In this document: positions 26,448-34,920 of the stretch, one piece after another
Layout: each line of letters opens with the position of its first letter
How positions within the stretch are numbered: the first letter of the stretch is position 1
Origin: Synechococcus sp. PCC 7335
GTDB lineage: Bacteria > Cyanobacteriota > Cyanobacteriia > Phormidesmidales > Phormidesmidaceae
Assembly (NCBI RefSeq): GCF_000155595.1
Contig: NZ_DS989904.1
Location: forward strand, 1,565,175 to 1,629,174
DNA length: 64,000 nucleotides
Reading direction: 5' to 3'
The notes under the pieces: model-generated
Seen by the model: only the letters and a program-made list of their open reading frames with translations
Database searches by the model: none
Told to the model about the DNA's origin: nothing
Position numbers and translations under genes: made by a program

Positions 26448-28041
26448 TTGGTAAGACAGTAATTGGCATGTCAAGCGGCTGATTGAGTGGCAACAATTCA
26501 GCAATCACAGCGTCATTTGACCCTCTCCCTACCAACCTCCCTGGGTTATTAGCATAGTTGGTATAGTTTGGTACGAAGCTGTTCGTTGTTGATTCCATCC
26601 AGCGGGTAAGCCATGCTGGCTGTAGCCCAAACGCAAAAATGATCAGCACAAGCGTCATCGCCGGGACGCGATCGCGCCAGCTAACTTTGGGCAGTGTCAC
26701 TTCTATCGTCCCACCAGTTCCATCAGGTGCGGCATCTAACCTGCCAAAAAACACCCGGTTGATCATCAGCAAAAAGTATACCGACGTGAGGCCAGAGCCC
26801 AGCATGCAGAATAGCGTTTGCGGCGCTTGACTCTCAAAGCTTCCTCTAAAGACGATAAATTCAGAGATGAAGCCAATCATGCCTGGAATGCCAGCGCTAG
26901 CCATCGCCCCTAAGACCATGAGTGAACCGATAAAAGGTAGCCCTCTTTCTGGTGCCATTAACCCTCGCAGGATCGTTAGGTCGCGAGTGCCTGTTTTTTT
27001 GTAGACAACGCCTACTAGTAAAAACATCAGCGCCGAAATCAGCCCGTGACTGACCATCTGTAGCACCGTCCCCAAAATACTCAGCGGTGTAATCGCTGCT
27101 GCAGCTAGCAAGATATATCCCATATGACCTACCGAGCTGTAGGCCACCATCTTCTTCATATCGGTTTGGGCGATCGCAGCAAGGGAGCCGTATAGCACAC
27201 TTACCACCGCCCACCAGGCCAATAGTGGCGATAATTCCATCCATGCTTGTGGAAACAGCCCGACGCAAAAGCGTAACATCCCATAGGTTCCTAGCTTTAG
27301 CAACACGCCTGCTAGCAGCACAGACAAAGGCGTTGATGCCTCCACATGAGCATCCGGTAGCCAGGTATGAAAGGGAAACAGCGGAATCTTAATCCCAAAC
27401 CCGATGAGCAAAACCCCCATCAGCACCGTCTGCTGAACCACACTCAGCGTCTGCGCCAATGAGGGGTCATAGTCAAAAGACCCCGTTCCAGATAGCAATA
27501 CCAGTCCTAAAAACGCTCCTAAGATCAAAATTCCAGAGAACGCTGTGTAGATTAAAAACTTAGTTGCCGCGTAACCGCGCCGCTCTCCACCCCAAATTGC
27601 GATTAATAAGTAGAGTGGAATTAGCTCTAGCTCGTAAAACAAGAAAAACAGCAGCAGATTCTGTGCTAGAAATGCCCCGGCCACTGCGCTAGTAATTAAC
27701 AGCAACAAGGAATAATACAGCCGGGGCCGCCTCACACCGTGACTGATATAAACAGAGACAAAACACAACAGACTATTGATCACAATCAAAGGCAGCGCAA
27801 TCCCATCGACCCCTAGTGAATAGGTCAGTCCCAACGGCTCTATCCAAGCTATCTTTTCTAGAAACTGAAACCCAGAATCGGTGATATCGAACTGAGCGAC
27901 AAGCGCGGTCGTCATCACCAAATTGACACCCAGCGTAATCAGGGCACCTTTTCGGATCTGATCACTCTCGATTTTTTGAGGCCAAACGCTAATGAGCAAA
28001 GCGCCCACCAGTGGAGTCAATATCAGCGCACTCAGTATCAC
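26440..28041 (-). CDS. ndhD4: NADPH dehydrogenase-like subunit NdhD4
   Basis: This 533-residue antiporter-like proton-channel subunit of NDH-1 has about 14 membrane helices. It carries the family motifs YELELIPLYLLIAIWGG, FHTWLPDAHVEASTPLSVLLAGVLLKLGTYG (split conserved Lys/His), and AQTDMKKMVAYSSVGHMG. Pairing with ndhF and cupB places it in the CO2-uptake type of NDH-1 (NDH-1MS'), rather than respiratory NdhD1/D2. The 4 suffix is inferred from the cupB-like neighbour. GTG 28041 is the start; ndhF4 ends 135 bp upstream. Confidence 0.92.
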   Translation of the reverse strand: MILSALILTPLVGALLISVWPQKIESDQIRKGALITLGVNLVMTTALVAQFDITDSGFQFLEKIAWIEPLGLTYSLGVDGIALPLIVINSLLCFVSVYISHGVRRPRLYYSLLLLITSAVAGAFLAQNLLLFFLFYELELIPLYLLIAIWGGERRGYAATKFLIYTAFSGILILGAFLGLVLLSGTGSFDYDPSLAQTLSVVQQTVLMGVLLIGFGIKIPLFPFHTWLPDAHVEASTPLSVLLAGVLLKLGTYGMLRFCVGLFPQAWMELSPLLAWWAVVSVLYGSLAAIAQTDMKKMVAYSSVGHMGYILLAAAAITPLSILGTVLQMVSHGLISALMFLLVGVVYKKTGTRDLTILRGLMAPERGLPFIGSLMVLGAMASAGIPGMIGFISEFIVFRGSFESQAPQTLFCMLGSGLTSVYFLLMINRVFFGRLDAAPDGTGGTIEVTLPKVSWRDRVPAMTLVLIIFAFGLQPAWLTRWMESTTNSFVPNYTNYANNPGRLVGRGSNDAVIAELLPLNQPLDMPITVLPTH

Positions 28042-28176
28042 TGTTCGTCCTTAACCTTCTGAATAGTTCTGTTCTTGATCATCTGTTTTCGGAGCGTATT
28101 TCTAGCAGCATAGACATAGCAGCTCCCTCGCAAGCAAGCCATAAGAGTGAACGCTGTGTTCAACTACCCTGTTCCA

Positions 28177-30009
28177 CTACCACATAGTCCAAGTCGTCAT
28201 CAAAACCAGTAGCCCAACCCCTGCCACAATCGTCAAAATGTAGCTCTGTGATTGTCCCGATACACTATATTTCAAGCTTTCGCCTCCAAATAGAGACGCC
28301 GCGCCAACCAGGTTGACTGCTCCATCGACAACGTAGCGATCAAGCCAGCTACTTAGAGCGGATAGCTGTGAGACTAGTTTCACGACCGTCAGCTCGTATA
28401 GCTTCTCGGTATAGAAATCATTACCGAGTAAATCTTGAAACCAACGAAGCGGCGCCACACTAGAGCGCGACCACGCTCGGTTCAAAGGTAGATAGAATCC
28501 CAGCCCAGTCCCTAAAACGCCAGAGCCTATGAGGAGCACCAGAGCGGTCATATTGAAATATTCAGACGGAGGGAGTAACGATAGGCGCTGTAGTCCAACC
28601 GGCAATATTAGTACGAAAATAGACAGCGTCATCATCGGTACTGCCATTAGCCAGCCAACTTCAGGGGTGCGCCTGGTTTTTAACTGCGGCTCTCCTAGAA
28701 ACACCAGTCGAAAGACCCGCACGAGATTAAGCGTACTCAAGAAATTCACCACTAAAAACACTCCCACCAGCACGGGATGCTCCGACCACAGAAAGTCGAT
28801 GCCCAGTGCAAACGCCCAGAAACAGCCAAAAGGGAGAACCCCGGTGAGTCCTAGAGCGCCGGTGAGATAGGTCAGTGTGGTTGCGGGCATCCGCGACCAG
28901 ATGCCACCTAGCTCTGTAAGGTCTTGGTTATGTGTGGTGTAAACCACCGCGCCAATACTCATGAATATCAACGCTCTAGCAGCCGCATGCGCAAAAAGCA
29001 ATAGCAGCGCTACTCCTGGCCATTCAGTGCCAACGGCAACAAATACCAAGCCGATATAGGCACTAGTAGAGTAGGAAAACGTTCGCTTGAAATCAATTTG
29101 AGCCAGCGCTACCAAAGACGCACCAATCGCTGTGGTCGCTCCAATCACAATCAAAACGTCCAGCGTAATCGGCGAGATCACCACCACTGGCTGCAGTTTA
29201 ATCAAGACGTAAGCGCCACAGGTGACCACCGCCGAATTACGTAAGATAGAGGCTGGGCTAGGCCCCTCCATGGCTTCATCTAGCCACAGATGGAGCGGAA
29301 ACTGAGCGCACTTACCCGTTGGCCCTGCAATCAAAGCTAACCCTGTCAATGTTGCTGCAATCGGAGCAAGGTTGGATTCTTTGACCCAGATGTACAAATC
29401 GTCAAACCTCAAGCTGCCAGCATAGGCACTTAGAGCAACTAGTCCCATCAGCAGCAGTACATCTCCTACCCGCTTAGTTAAAAAAGCATCTCTAGCAGCC
29501 GTGACTACCAGCGGCTGAGCGTACCAAAAGCCTACTAGTAAGTAGGTAGAAAGCGTTAGCATCTCTAGCAAAAAATAGGTAGAAAATAGAGAGCTACTTA
29601 GAATAACGCCACTAATCGCAGCTTCAAAGAAGCCCATCAACGCAAAAAATCGAGCCAGAGCCCAATCTTTCTCTAAGTAGCCCATGCCGTATATCTGAGC
29701 AAGCAAACTTAGTCCGGCAGTTAGCTCTAAAAAAATTAGATTGACCAGAGAAAGATCGAGAGAGGCGGAAAGATTAAGTCCAGCGACCTGCAGCCACTCA
29801 TAGCTGACGACTTGAGGCCCCGTATACTGAATAGCCTGTAGTAGTAAGGACCCGTGTAAGGTAGCTAATGCCGTCATCAAGACATTTATGTACATCGCCG
29901 GCCTCGGCCCACTCTGACGGATCAAACGAGTTGCCCAGGGAAGTGCTAGTAGTGCTCCTACTAGTCCGTACATTGGAATTAGCCAACTCCACTGAATTAA
30001 AAACTGCAT
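28177..30009 (-). CDS. ndhF4: NADPH dehydrogenase-like subunit NdhF4
   Basis: The 610-residue membrane subunit has about 15 helices with the NuoL/NdhF motifs AQIYGMGYLEKDWALARFFALMGFFEAAI, FPLHLWLDEAMEGPSPASILRNSAVVTCGAYVLIKL and AQIDFKRTFSYSTSAYIGLVFVAVG. The sequence is of the shorter NdhF3/F4 CO2-uptake class. The terminal region (NDFYTEKLYELTVVKLVSQLSALSSWLDRYVVDGAVN) is typical for that class. It is the first gene of the minus-strand operon and is divergent from ccmK2 across about 1 kb. Confidence 0.92.
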   Translation of the reverse strand: MQFLIQWSWLIPMYGLVGALLALPWATRLIRQSGPRPAMYINVLMTALATLHGSLLLQAIQYTGPQVVSYEWLQVAGLNLSASLDLSLVNLIFLELTAGLSLLAQIYGMGYLEKDWALARFFALMGFFEAAISGVILSSSLFSTYFLLEMLTLSTYLLVGFWYAQPLVVTAARDAFLTKRVGDVLLLMGLVALSAYAGSLRFDDLYIWVKESNLAPIAATLTGLALIAGPTGKCAQFPLHLWLDEAMEGPSPASILRNSAVVTCGAYVLIKLQPVVVISPITLDVLIVIGATTAIGASLVALAQIDFKRTFSYSTSAYIGLVFVAVGTEWPGVALLLLFAHAAARALIFMSIGAVVYTTHNQDLTELGGIWSRMPATTLTYLTGALGLTGVLPFGCFWAFALGIDFLWSEHPVLVGVFLVVNFLSTLNLVRVFRLVFLGEPQLKTRRTPEVGWLMAVPMMTLSIFVLILPVGLQRLSLLPPSEYFNMTALVLLIGSGVLGTGLGFYLPLNRAWSRSSVAPLRWFQDLLGNDFYTEKLYELTVVKLVSQLSALSSWLDRYVVDGAVNLVGAASLFGGESLKYSVSGQSQSYILTIVAGVGLLVLMTTWTMW

Positions 30010-30134
30010 TGTGATTACTTCTTAAAAAGGCTTTCAGACAAGCGCTCCAAACCAACACTTGGCTCGACTGACTGACTTCGAGTAGCTGATGGCCAGCTCG
30101 GTATGGGTAAAATGATTGGAACTAGCTCATTGAT

Positions 30135-30179
30135 GTCACCAAGACTGGGGTCACAGAGACTGAGGTCACACAAACTGCT
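30135..30179 (+). repeat. 15-bp tandem triplication
   Basis: Three 15-bp units begin at 30135, 30150 and 30165, each starting GTCAC(C/A) and containing an A-ACTG core. Confidence 0.85.
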
Positions 30180-30185
30180 CAACAG

Positions 30186-30227
30186 TTCGCCAGCGCTTAT
30201 TCGCCAGCATTTATTCACCAGCACTTA
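30186..30227 (+). repeat. 14-bp tandem triplication
   Basis: Units at 30186, 30200 and 30214 (TTCGCCAGCGCTTA, TTCGCCAGCATTTA, TTCACCAGCACTTA). It begins six bases after the preceding 15-bp triplication and is unrelated to it in sequence. Confidence 0.88.
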
Positions 30228-31035
30228 GTGATTGCCAAGGATCAGTTCACTTGTCGCCCCGATTCTCTAGAGGCTTGACCGTTCGTATAGTTAATCGTGA
30301 AACGGTCGTTCACAACCGCTGATAGCTAATTGGATAGCTAGCTAATAGGCTCATAAGCCATCCATTTAGATCGAGGAAAGAGAACTGCACAGATAACTAA
30401 AACTCGACTGAAGCTCGTAAGAAAATAAAATTCCACAACCAGAAGATGGCCTTGCCTTAAAGACAGCTCTATAAAAATCAAACCTTCGGCTTTGTCTCAA
30501 TCTTTTGTTCTTAATTCTGTGCTTTATATACTCTTGCTTTCAGTGCTTTAGATTTCTGTGACTAGATCACTAGTATTAGCTAATTCGTCTAGTAAAGAAA
30601 AACTAGACGTCTTTTAAGCGTCTTACCGAAAGCCGACTGGCGGAAGGCAGTAAGCTACTAAACCTACACATAGAGCTTCCTCTATACCGTTCTATAATAC
30701 CTGAGTGCTGGGGCGCTCAAGCATGCCCTACTATCGGGCTAGCAAATTTTCTTCATTTAACTTCACAAATAAACATGGATTGAAATGATATTTACATAAG
30801 TTTTAACAATGAGGCTTATCAGGGACAATCATTGAGTCTTATATTGTCAAAGCGGCAGCATCATTTTATTCTGAGTTATGACGCAAAGAAGTTGTCCAGG
30901 CGATCTTAAAAGAATTTTAAAAAGTAGAAACAGCTGATTTTGTACGCACTCTCTACTAGAATCTCCGTGGTCAAGCGAAGGTTTTTCTATCAAAAATTCG
31001 CCTGGTAGCTTCTCTATTTTGGGAGATTTTGGATA

Positions 31036-31344
31036 ATGCCTATTGCTGTTGGAATGATTGAGACTAAAGGATTCCCCGCAGTGGTTGAAGCGGCTGATGC
31101 GATGGTGAAAGCTGCTCGCGTTACGTTGGTCGGCTATGAAAAGATCGGGAGTGGTCGAGTTACAGTCATTGTCCGTGGTGATGTTTCGGAGGTTCAGGCT
31201 TCTGTCTCTGCGGGTGTTGAGAATGTCAAGCGCGTCAACGGTGGTGAAGTGCTTTCTACTCACATCATTGCCCGCCCTCACGAGAACTTAGAATTCGTTC
31301 TGCCAATTCGATACACAGAGGCAGTAGAACAATTCCGTTCGTAG
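31036..31344 (+). CDS. ccmK2: Carboxysome shell hexamer protein CcmK2
   Basis: This is a 102-residue BMC-domain protein that tiles the flat faces of the beta-carboxysome shell as hexamers. It has [47 protein letters not shown] and the pore loop KIGSGR. The C-terminal helix ends at residue 102, matching CcmK2 (103) rather than the longer CcmK1. GGAG lies 11 bases upstream of ATG 31036. It opens the ccmK2-K1-L-M-N-O series, all on the plus strand. The second ccmK is nearly identical, so the 1/2 labels rest on length and order. Confidence 0.94.
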   Translation: MPIAVGMIETKGFPAVVEAADAMVKAARVTLVGYEKIGSGRVTVIVRGDVSEVQASVSAGVENVKRVNGGEVLSTHIIARPHENLEFVLPIRYTEAVEQFRS

Positions 31345-31402
31345 ATAGCAGATTCTTTTGAGAAACTTCTTGGTTCAAATTTCTTCGAAAGTTTATTCAA
31401 AA

Positions 31403-31459
31403 GCGTATCGAATACGCATTTCTTGTAGGGTTAGCACGATGTTTAGCTTTGTGCTAACC
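31403..31459 (+). promoter_or_regulatory. Two intercistronic stem-loops between the ccmK genes
   Basis: The first hairpin is GCGTAT-CGA-ATACGC (31403-31417) followed by ATTTCTT. The second has perfect 9-bp arms (GGTTAGCAC at 31429-31437 and GTGCTAACC at 31451-31459). They lie in the 204-bp gap between ccmK2 and ccmK1 and could act as an attenuator or RNA-processing site that gives ccmK2 more transcript than the genes behind it. Confidence 0.6.
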
Positions 31460-31548
31460 GATGGCATGTGTAGGTAGCCTTTGACTGTCTGTGAGAGATC
31501 AGCAGAGCATTTCGTTTGTTGCATTAAATCGTTATTTAGGAAGAGAGT

Positions 31549-31887
31549 ATGGCAATTGCAGTAGGTATGGTTGAGACGCTGGGGTTTCCAGCAGTGGTTG
31601 AAGCAGCTGATGCCATGGTAAAGGCAGCCCGTGTGACTTTGGTGGGCTATGAGAAGATTGGTAGTGGTCGGGTAACTGTAATTGTCCGGGGTGATGTCTC
31701 TGAAGTTCAAGCTTCTGTCGCGGCGGGCGTTGAGAACGTCAAGCGGGTGAACGGTGGTCAAGTGCTGTCAACTCACATCATTGCTCGTCCACACGAGAAT
31801 CTTGAGTTTGTACTGCCAATTCGCTATACAGAAGCGGTAGAGCAGTTCCGTGAAAGCGTTAGTGGTATTCGTCCCTACGGTAGATAG
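31549..31887 (+). CDS. ccmK1: Carboxysome shell hexamer protein CcmK1
   Basis: This 112-residue BMC protein is nearly the same as the preceding CcmK2 over residues 1-97 (differences such as VETLGFPA for IETKGFPA). It has a ten-residue C-terminal extension, GIRPYGR, as in CcmK1. It keeps the KIGSGR pore loop. AGGAAGAG precedes the ATG. It lies 10 bp before ccmL. A duplicate gene pair with near-identical coding but different tails is the normal arrangement in beta-cyanobacteria. Confidence 0.93.
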   Translation: MAIAVGMVETLGFPAVVEAADAMVKAARVTLVGYEKIGSGRVTVIVRGDVSEVQASVAAGVENVKRVNGGQVLSTHIIARPHENLEFVLPIRYTEAVEQFRESVSGIRPYGR

Positions 31888-31897
31888 GCTCTAGTTT

Positions 31898-32200
31898 ATG
31901 CGCCTAGCGAAGGTGAGAGGGACGGTAGTTAGTACCGTAAAAGACGATAGTTTGATGGGGATTAAGCTGCTGCTAATCCAATTGATTAGTGATTCTGGAG
32001 ATCTCCAAGATGACTGTGAAGTTGCCGTTGATATGGTTGGAGCAGGCGTTGGTGAGTGGGTGCTAGTCAGCCGTGGTAGTGCGGCTAGGCAGCAACAGAG
32101 ACACCTTCAAAAGCCGATTGATGCGGCAATTGTTGCCATTATCGATACGGTTAGTCTAGATACGGGCTTGCTCTATGATAAGCGAGAAGATTTTAGGTAA
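31898..32200 (+). CDS. ccmL: Carboxysome vertex protein CcmL
   Basis: The 100-residue protein is of the EutN/CcmL BMV type, whose pentamers cap the twelve vertices of the shell. It starts MRLAKVRGTVVSTVKDDSLMGIKLLLIQL, then VDMVGAGVGEWVLVSRGSAAR, and ends with DAAIVAIIDTVSLDTGLLYDK. Both conserved pentamer-forming motifs (GAGxGE, VxxIID) are present. It starts 10 bp after ccmK1 and is in the same operon. Typical length; firm call. Confidence 0.95.
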   Translation: MRLAKVRGTVVSTVKDDSLMGIKLLLIQLISDSGDLQDDCEVAVDMVGAGVGEWVLVSRGSAARQQQRHLQKPIDAAIVAIIDTVSLDTGLLYDKREDFR

Positions 32201-32267
32201 GCGATCGCTAGCTTCTAGGTAACCAAAAGTTTTAGGTAAGACGTTCTAGTTGGGGTTAAAGGGGCAA

Positions 32268-34886
32268 ATGGTCGCCCAGAGAGTAAAGCAAAGTCCGGCT
32301 CCCGCTATCCCACGGTTGAGCCTTTCTGCTAATCCAAAAGTAGGGTCTTCTGCCGATATACACGAGTTCTCTTTTATAGAAGGCAATGTCAGTATCGGTT
32401 CAGGGACGATGGTTGCGCCTGGAACTGCTGTTACAGCAGAGCAGGGCGCTTCTGTTTTGATAGGCGATCGCGTCAAACTGTTGCCAGGGGTGCTTGTCGA
32501 AGGCATCGCGGGTACGCAGGTAATGAACGCTAACGACGCCTCCCAAGCGGGTAAAGCCTATTCGATTTACATAGGTGCTAGCAGCGTTGTTGCCCACAAA
32601 TCGATCGTCCGCAGTCCTGCCTTTGTTGGTGCGAACTGCTTCATTGGATTTCGCTCAACGTTATTTAATGCCAGACTAGGTGATGGTTGTATCGTGATGA
32701 TGCACACTCTCATCCAAGATGTCGAGATTCCGCCTGGTCGGTGTGTGCCCTCCGGCAGTATCATCACCTCACAACACCAAGCCGATCAGCTACCCAAAGT
32801 CCGCTCTGAGGATCTCGAATGTGCCAGAGAGGTCATCGGCTTGGGTCAATCTTCATCGTCTAGAGCCCGCTATAGAAACGTCTCTAGCAATCTGTCTGAA
32901 CAGACATCTGGACAGACATCTAGGTACGCAGCAAAAAATACATCACACCAATCTAATCAATTCTCTACTGCCACTGAAGGAGCAGCCATGCAAGCCCAAA
33001 GACTCTCATCCGAAATTGTTCAGCAGGTGCGCTCGTACCTTGCTCAAGGGTATCGCGTCGGTATGGAGCACGCAGACAAGCGGCGCTATCGCAGTGGTGT
33101 TTGGGAAACTTGTACGCCAATCAAGGACACAAGAGAGCAGGCAGTCTTTAGCGCTTTAGAAAATTGTCTAGCAGAACACACCGGCGAGTACGTGCGGATG
33201 TTCGGCATCGATCCAGCGAGAAAGCAAAGGGTAGGTATGGTCACTGTGCAACGACCAGGCGATGCGCCAGTTGCTAAAACAGCGTCCTCGGGTGGCTCAT
33301 ATGGTGGCCAATCCTACAGCAGCCAGTCTTATAGCAGTCAGTCTTACAGCGGTGGCGGTGGGGCCAGCCAGAGCGAAGGAGGATTACCTGCTGGCGTAGT
33401 CCAAGAAGTTCGTAATTTACTCAGTGGTGGCTACCTGATCGGAACAGAGCACGCAGGCCCGCGTCACTATCGCAGCAATGTATGGAAAGTCTGTTCCCCT
33501 ATCGACTCTAGGAACGAAAGAGAAGTCTTCTCACGGTTAGAACACTGCTTAGATGAGCACAGTGGTGAGTATGTTCGCATGTTTGGGATTGATTCTGGCT
33601 CAAATAGCCGTACAGCTACGACCACGATTCAAAGAGCGGATGGAAGGCCAATCGAAGTCGATCCAAGACCTGTTGCTAACGCTTCTAGTCAGGCTCAGGG
33701 TAATGGAAACGGATACGCCCAGCCGAGCCAAAGCTACGCTCAAAGTGGAGGAAACGCAGGCGGCGAAGTTGCCCAAGCGGTGGGTCGAATCATCCGCAGC
33801 GGCAACCATGTCGGAGTAGAATTTGCCGATAAGCGGCGCTATCGTAGCGGCATTTGGCAGACAGCCCCTTCTATCAATGCTAGCAGTGAGTCTGCGGCAG
33901 TTAACCAGCTACAACGGTTTCTAGATCAAAACGCCGATAAGTATGTACGAATCTTTGGCGTCAATATTCAGACCAAGACACGTGGGGCGGCAACTACGAT
34001 TCACAAGCCCGGCCAAAAGTCGGGCCAGAACGGTGCTCAATCTGGCTCACAGTCTGATTCTAGCCGTGGTGTTTCGACCAGCGGTAGGAGGGCAGCTCGC
34101 GGACCCATTAATGCGAATCCACCCCATTACGACGACCCGGCTTACCTAAATCATAGTAATGGCGGTGGGATAGACGCTACAGTGATGGATCAGGTGACTC
34201 AGCTCATCAATCAAGGGCACAAAATTTCGATTGAATATGCCGATAAGCGGCGCTATCGTAGTGGTATTTGGAAGACCGGGCCTGCAATCGATGCGCGGCG
34301 TCCGGCTGAAGCAATTTCTGCTTTAGGCAAGCAGCTGGCACAGCACAATAACGACTACGTGCGTTTGGTGGGCGTCGATCCCAATGTTAAGCGGCGGGTC
34401 GTAGAACTAACCATTCAAAGACCGGGTCAACAGGCTGTTCAAAGCGGTGGTCGAAACAACCGATCGAGTTTCCGTGGAGTCACTTCTACAGGCCGCGATC
34501 CGATAAACAGCAATCCCCCTCACTATGACGATCCGGCTTTTCGCGGTCAGCCTAGCAGCTATGGTCAAAGTGGTGGCTACAATAGTAATGGCCAGAGCAG
34601 CGGCTACAATAGCCATAGTAGCGGTGGCTTAGAGTCTAATGTAATGGATCAGGTGACTCAGCTAATTAATCAGGGCCATAGGATCTCGGTAGAATATGCC
34701 GATAAGCGGCGCTATCGCAGCGGTATCTGGAAAACAGGCGAAGCAATTGATGCGCGCCGTCCCGCTGAAGCGATTTCCGCACTGGGTAAGCAGCTAGCTC
34801 GGCATCAGGGGGAGTATGTGCGGTTAGTGGGCATAGACCCCCAAGCTAAGCGCCGCGTTCTAGAGGCTACTATTCAGCGTCCTTAG
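32268..34886 (+). CDS. ccmM: Carboxysome scaffold CcmM: gamma-CA-like domain plus five SSUL repeats
   Basis: CcmM organises the beta-carboxysome interior, binding CcmN and shell through its left-handed beta-helix (about residues 20-200) and clustering Rubisco through small-subunit-like (SSUL) repeats. Five SSUL copies lie at about 246-330, 374-460, 499-582, 636-721 and 790-872, each with an RYRSG(V/I)W or HYRSNVW motif, joined by Ser/Gly/Gln linkers. In the gamma-CA domain, of the three zinc histidines of active homologues only His110 is kept; the others are Glu78 (VEG for IHG) and Arg115 (VRSP for IHGP), so catalysis is unlikely. ATG 32268 follows AAAGGGG; an upstream TTG (32250) is less likely. 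An internal ATG with its own ribosome site starts a short form. Confidence 0.95.
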   Translation: MVAQRVKQSPAPAIPRLSLSANPKVGSSADIHEFSFIEGNVSIGSGTMVAPGTAVTAEQGASVLIGDRVKLLPGVLVEGIAGTQVMNANDASQAGKAYSIYIGASSVVAHKSIVRSPAFVGANCFIGFRSTLFNARLGDGCIVMMHTLIQDVEIPPGRCVPSGSIITSQHQADQLPKVRSEDLECAREVIGLGQSSSSRARYRNVSSNLSEQTSGQTSRYAAKNTSHQSNQFSTATEGAAMQAQRLSSEIVQQVRSYLAQGYRVGMEHADKRRYRSGVWETCTPIKDTREQAVFSALENCLAEHTGEYVRMFGIDPARKQRVGMVTVQRPGDAPVAKTASSGGSYGGQSYSSQSYSSQSYSGGGGASQSEGGLPAGVVQEVRNLLSGGYLIGTEHAGPRHYRSNVWKVCSPIDSRNEREVFSRLEHCLDEHSGEYVRMFGIDSGSNSRTATTTIQRADGRPIEVDPRPVANASSQAQGNGNGYAQPSQSYAQSGGNAGGEVAQAVGRIIRSGNHVGVEFADKRRYRSGIWQTAPSINASSESAAVNQLQRFLDQNADKYVRIFGVNIQTKTRGAATTIHKPGQKSGQNGAQSGSQSDSSRGVSTSGRRAARGPINANPPHYDDPAYLNHSNGGGIDATVMDQVTQLINQGHKISIEYADKRRYRSGIWKTGPAIDARRPAEAISALGKQLAQHNNDYVRLVGVDPNVKRRVVELTIQRPGQQAVQSGGRNNRSSFRGVTSTGRDPINSNPPHYDDPAFRGQPSSYGQSGGYNSNGQSSGYNSHSSGGLESNVMDQVTQLINQGHRISVEYADKRRYRSGIWKTGEAIDARRPAEAISALGKQLARHQGEYVRLVGIDPQAKRRVLEATIQRP
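32977..32990 (+). promoter_or_regulatory. Internal ribosome site and start for short CcmM
   Basis: AAGGAG (32977-32982), a five-base spacer and ATG (32988-32990) lie in frame with ccmM just before SSUL repeat 1. Translation from here gives about 632 residues with all five SSUL domains and no gamma-CA domain, the counterpart of the CcmM35 short form in other beta-cyanobacteria. Confidence 0.8.
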
Positions 34887-34920
34887 CCTACTATTGCTTG
34901 ATTAATGCTGTGTGGTCGTA

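Larger units (their letters stand above)
30010..31035. other. 1-kb divergent spacer between ndhF4 and ccmK2
   Basis: No gene is supportable. It must hold the promoters of both CCM operons. Visible structure: two adjacent tandem triplications at 30135-30179 and 30186-30227; a hairpin with 7-bp arms (GACCGTT/AACGGTC) near 30275-30310; and a TTTACATA half-site like an HLR1 repeat at 30791-30798, whose partner is shifted (TTTAACAA). AT-rich segments at 30530-30620 and 30755-30830 are the likeliest promoter regions. I did not find a convincing CmpR/NdhR site. Confidence 0.6.

Noticed and set aside
30791-30808. HLR1-like half site upstream of ccmK2
   Set aside because: The first half (TTTACATA) is perfect but the second half is shifted by one base and degenerate, so it does not meet the consensus.
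32719-33159. 146-codon plus-strand frame within ccmM
   Set aside because: Out-of-frame shadow of the repeat-rich ccmM sequence, with no similarity or ribosome site.
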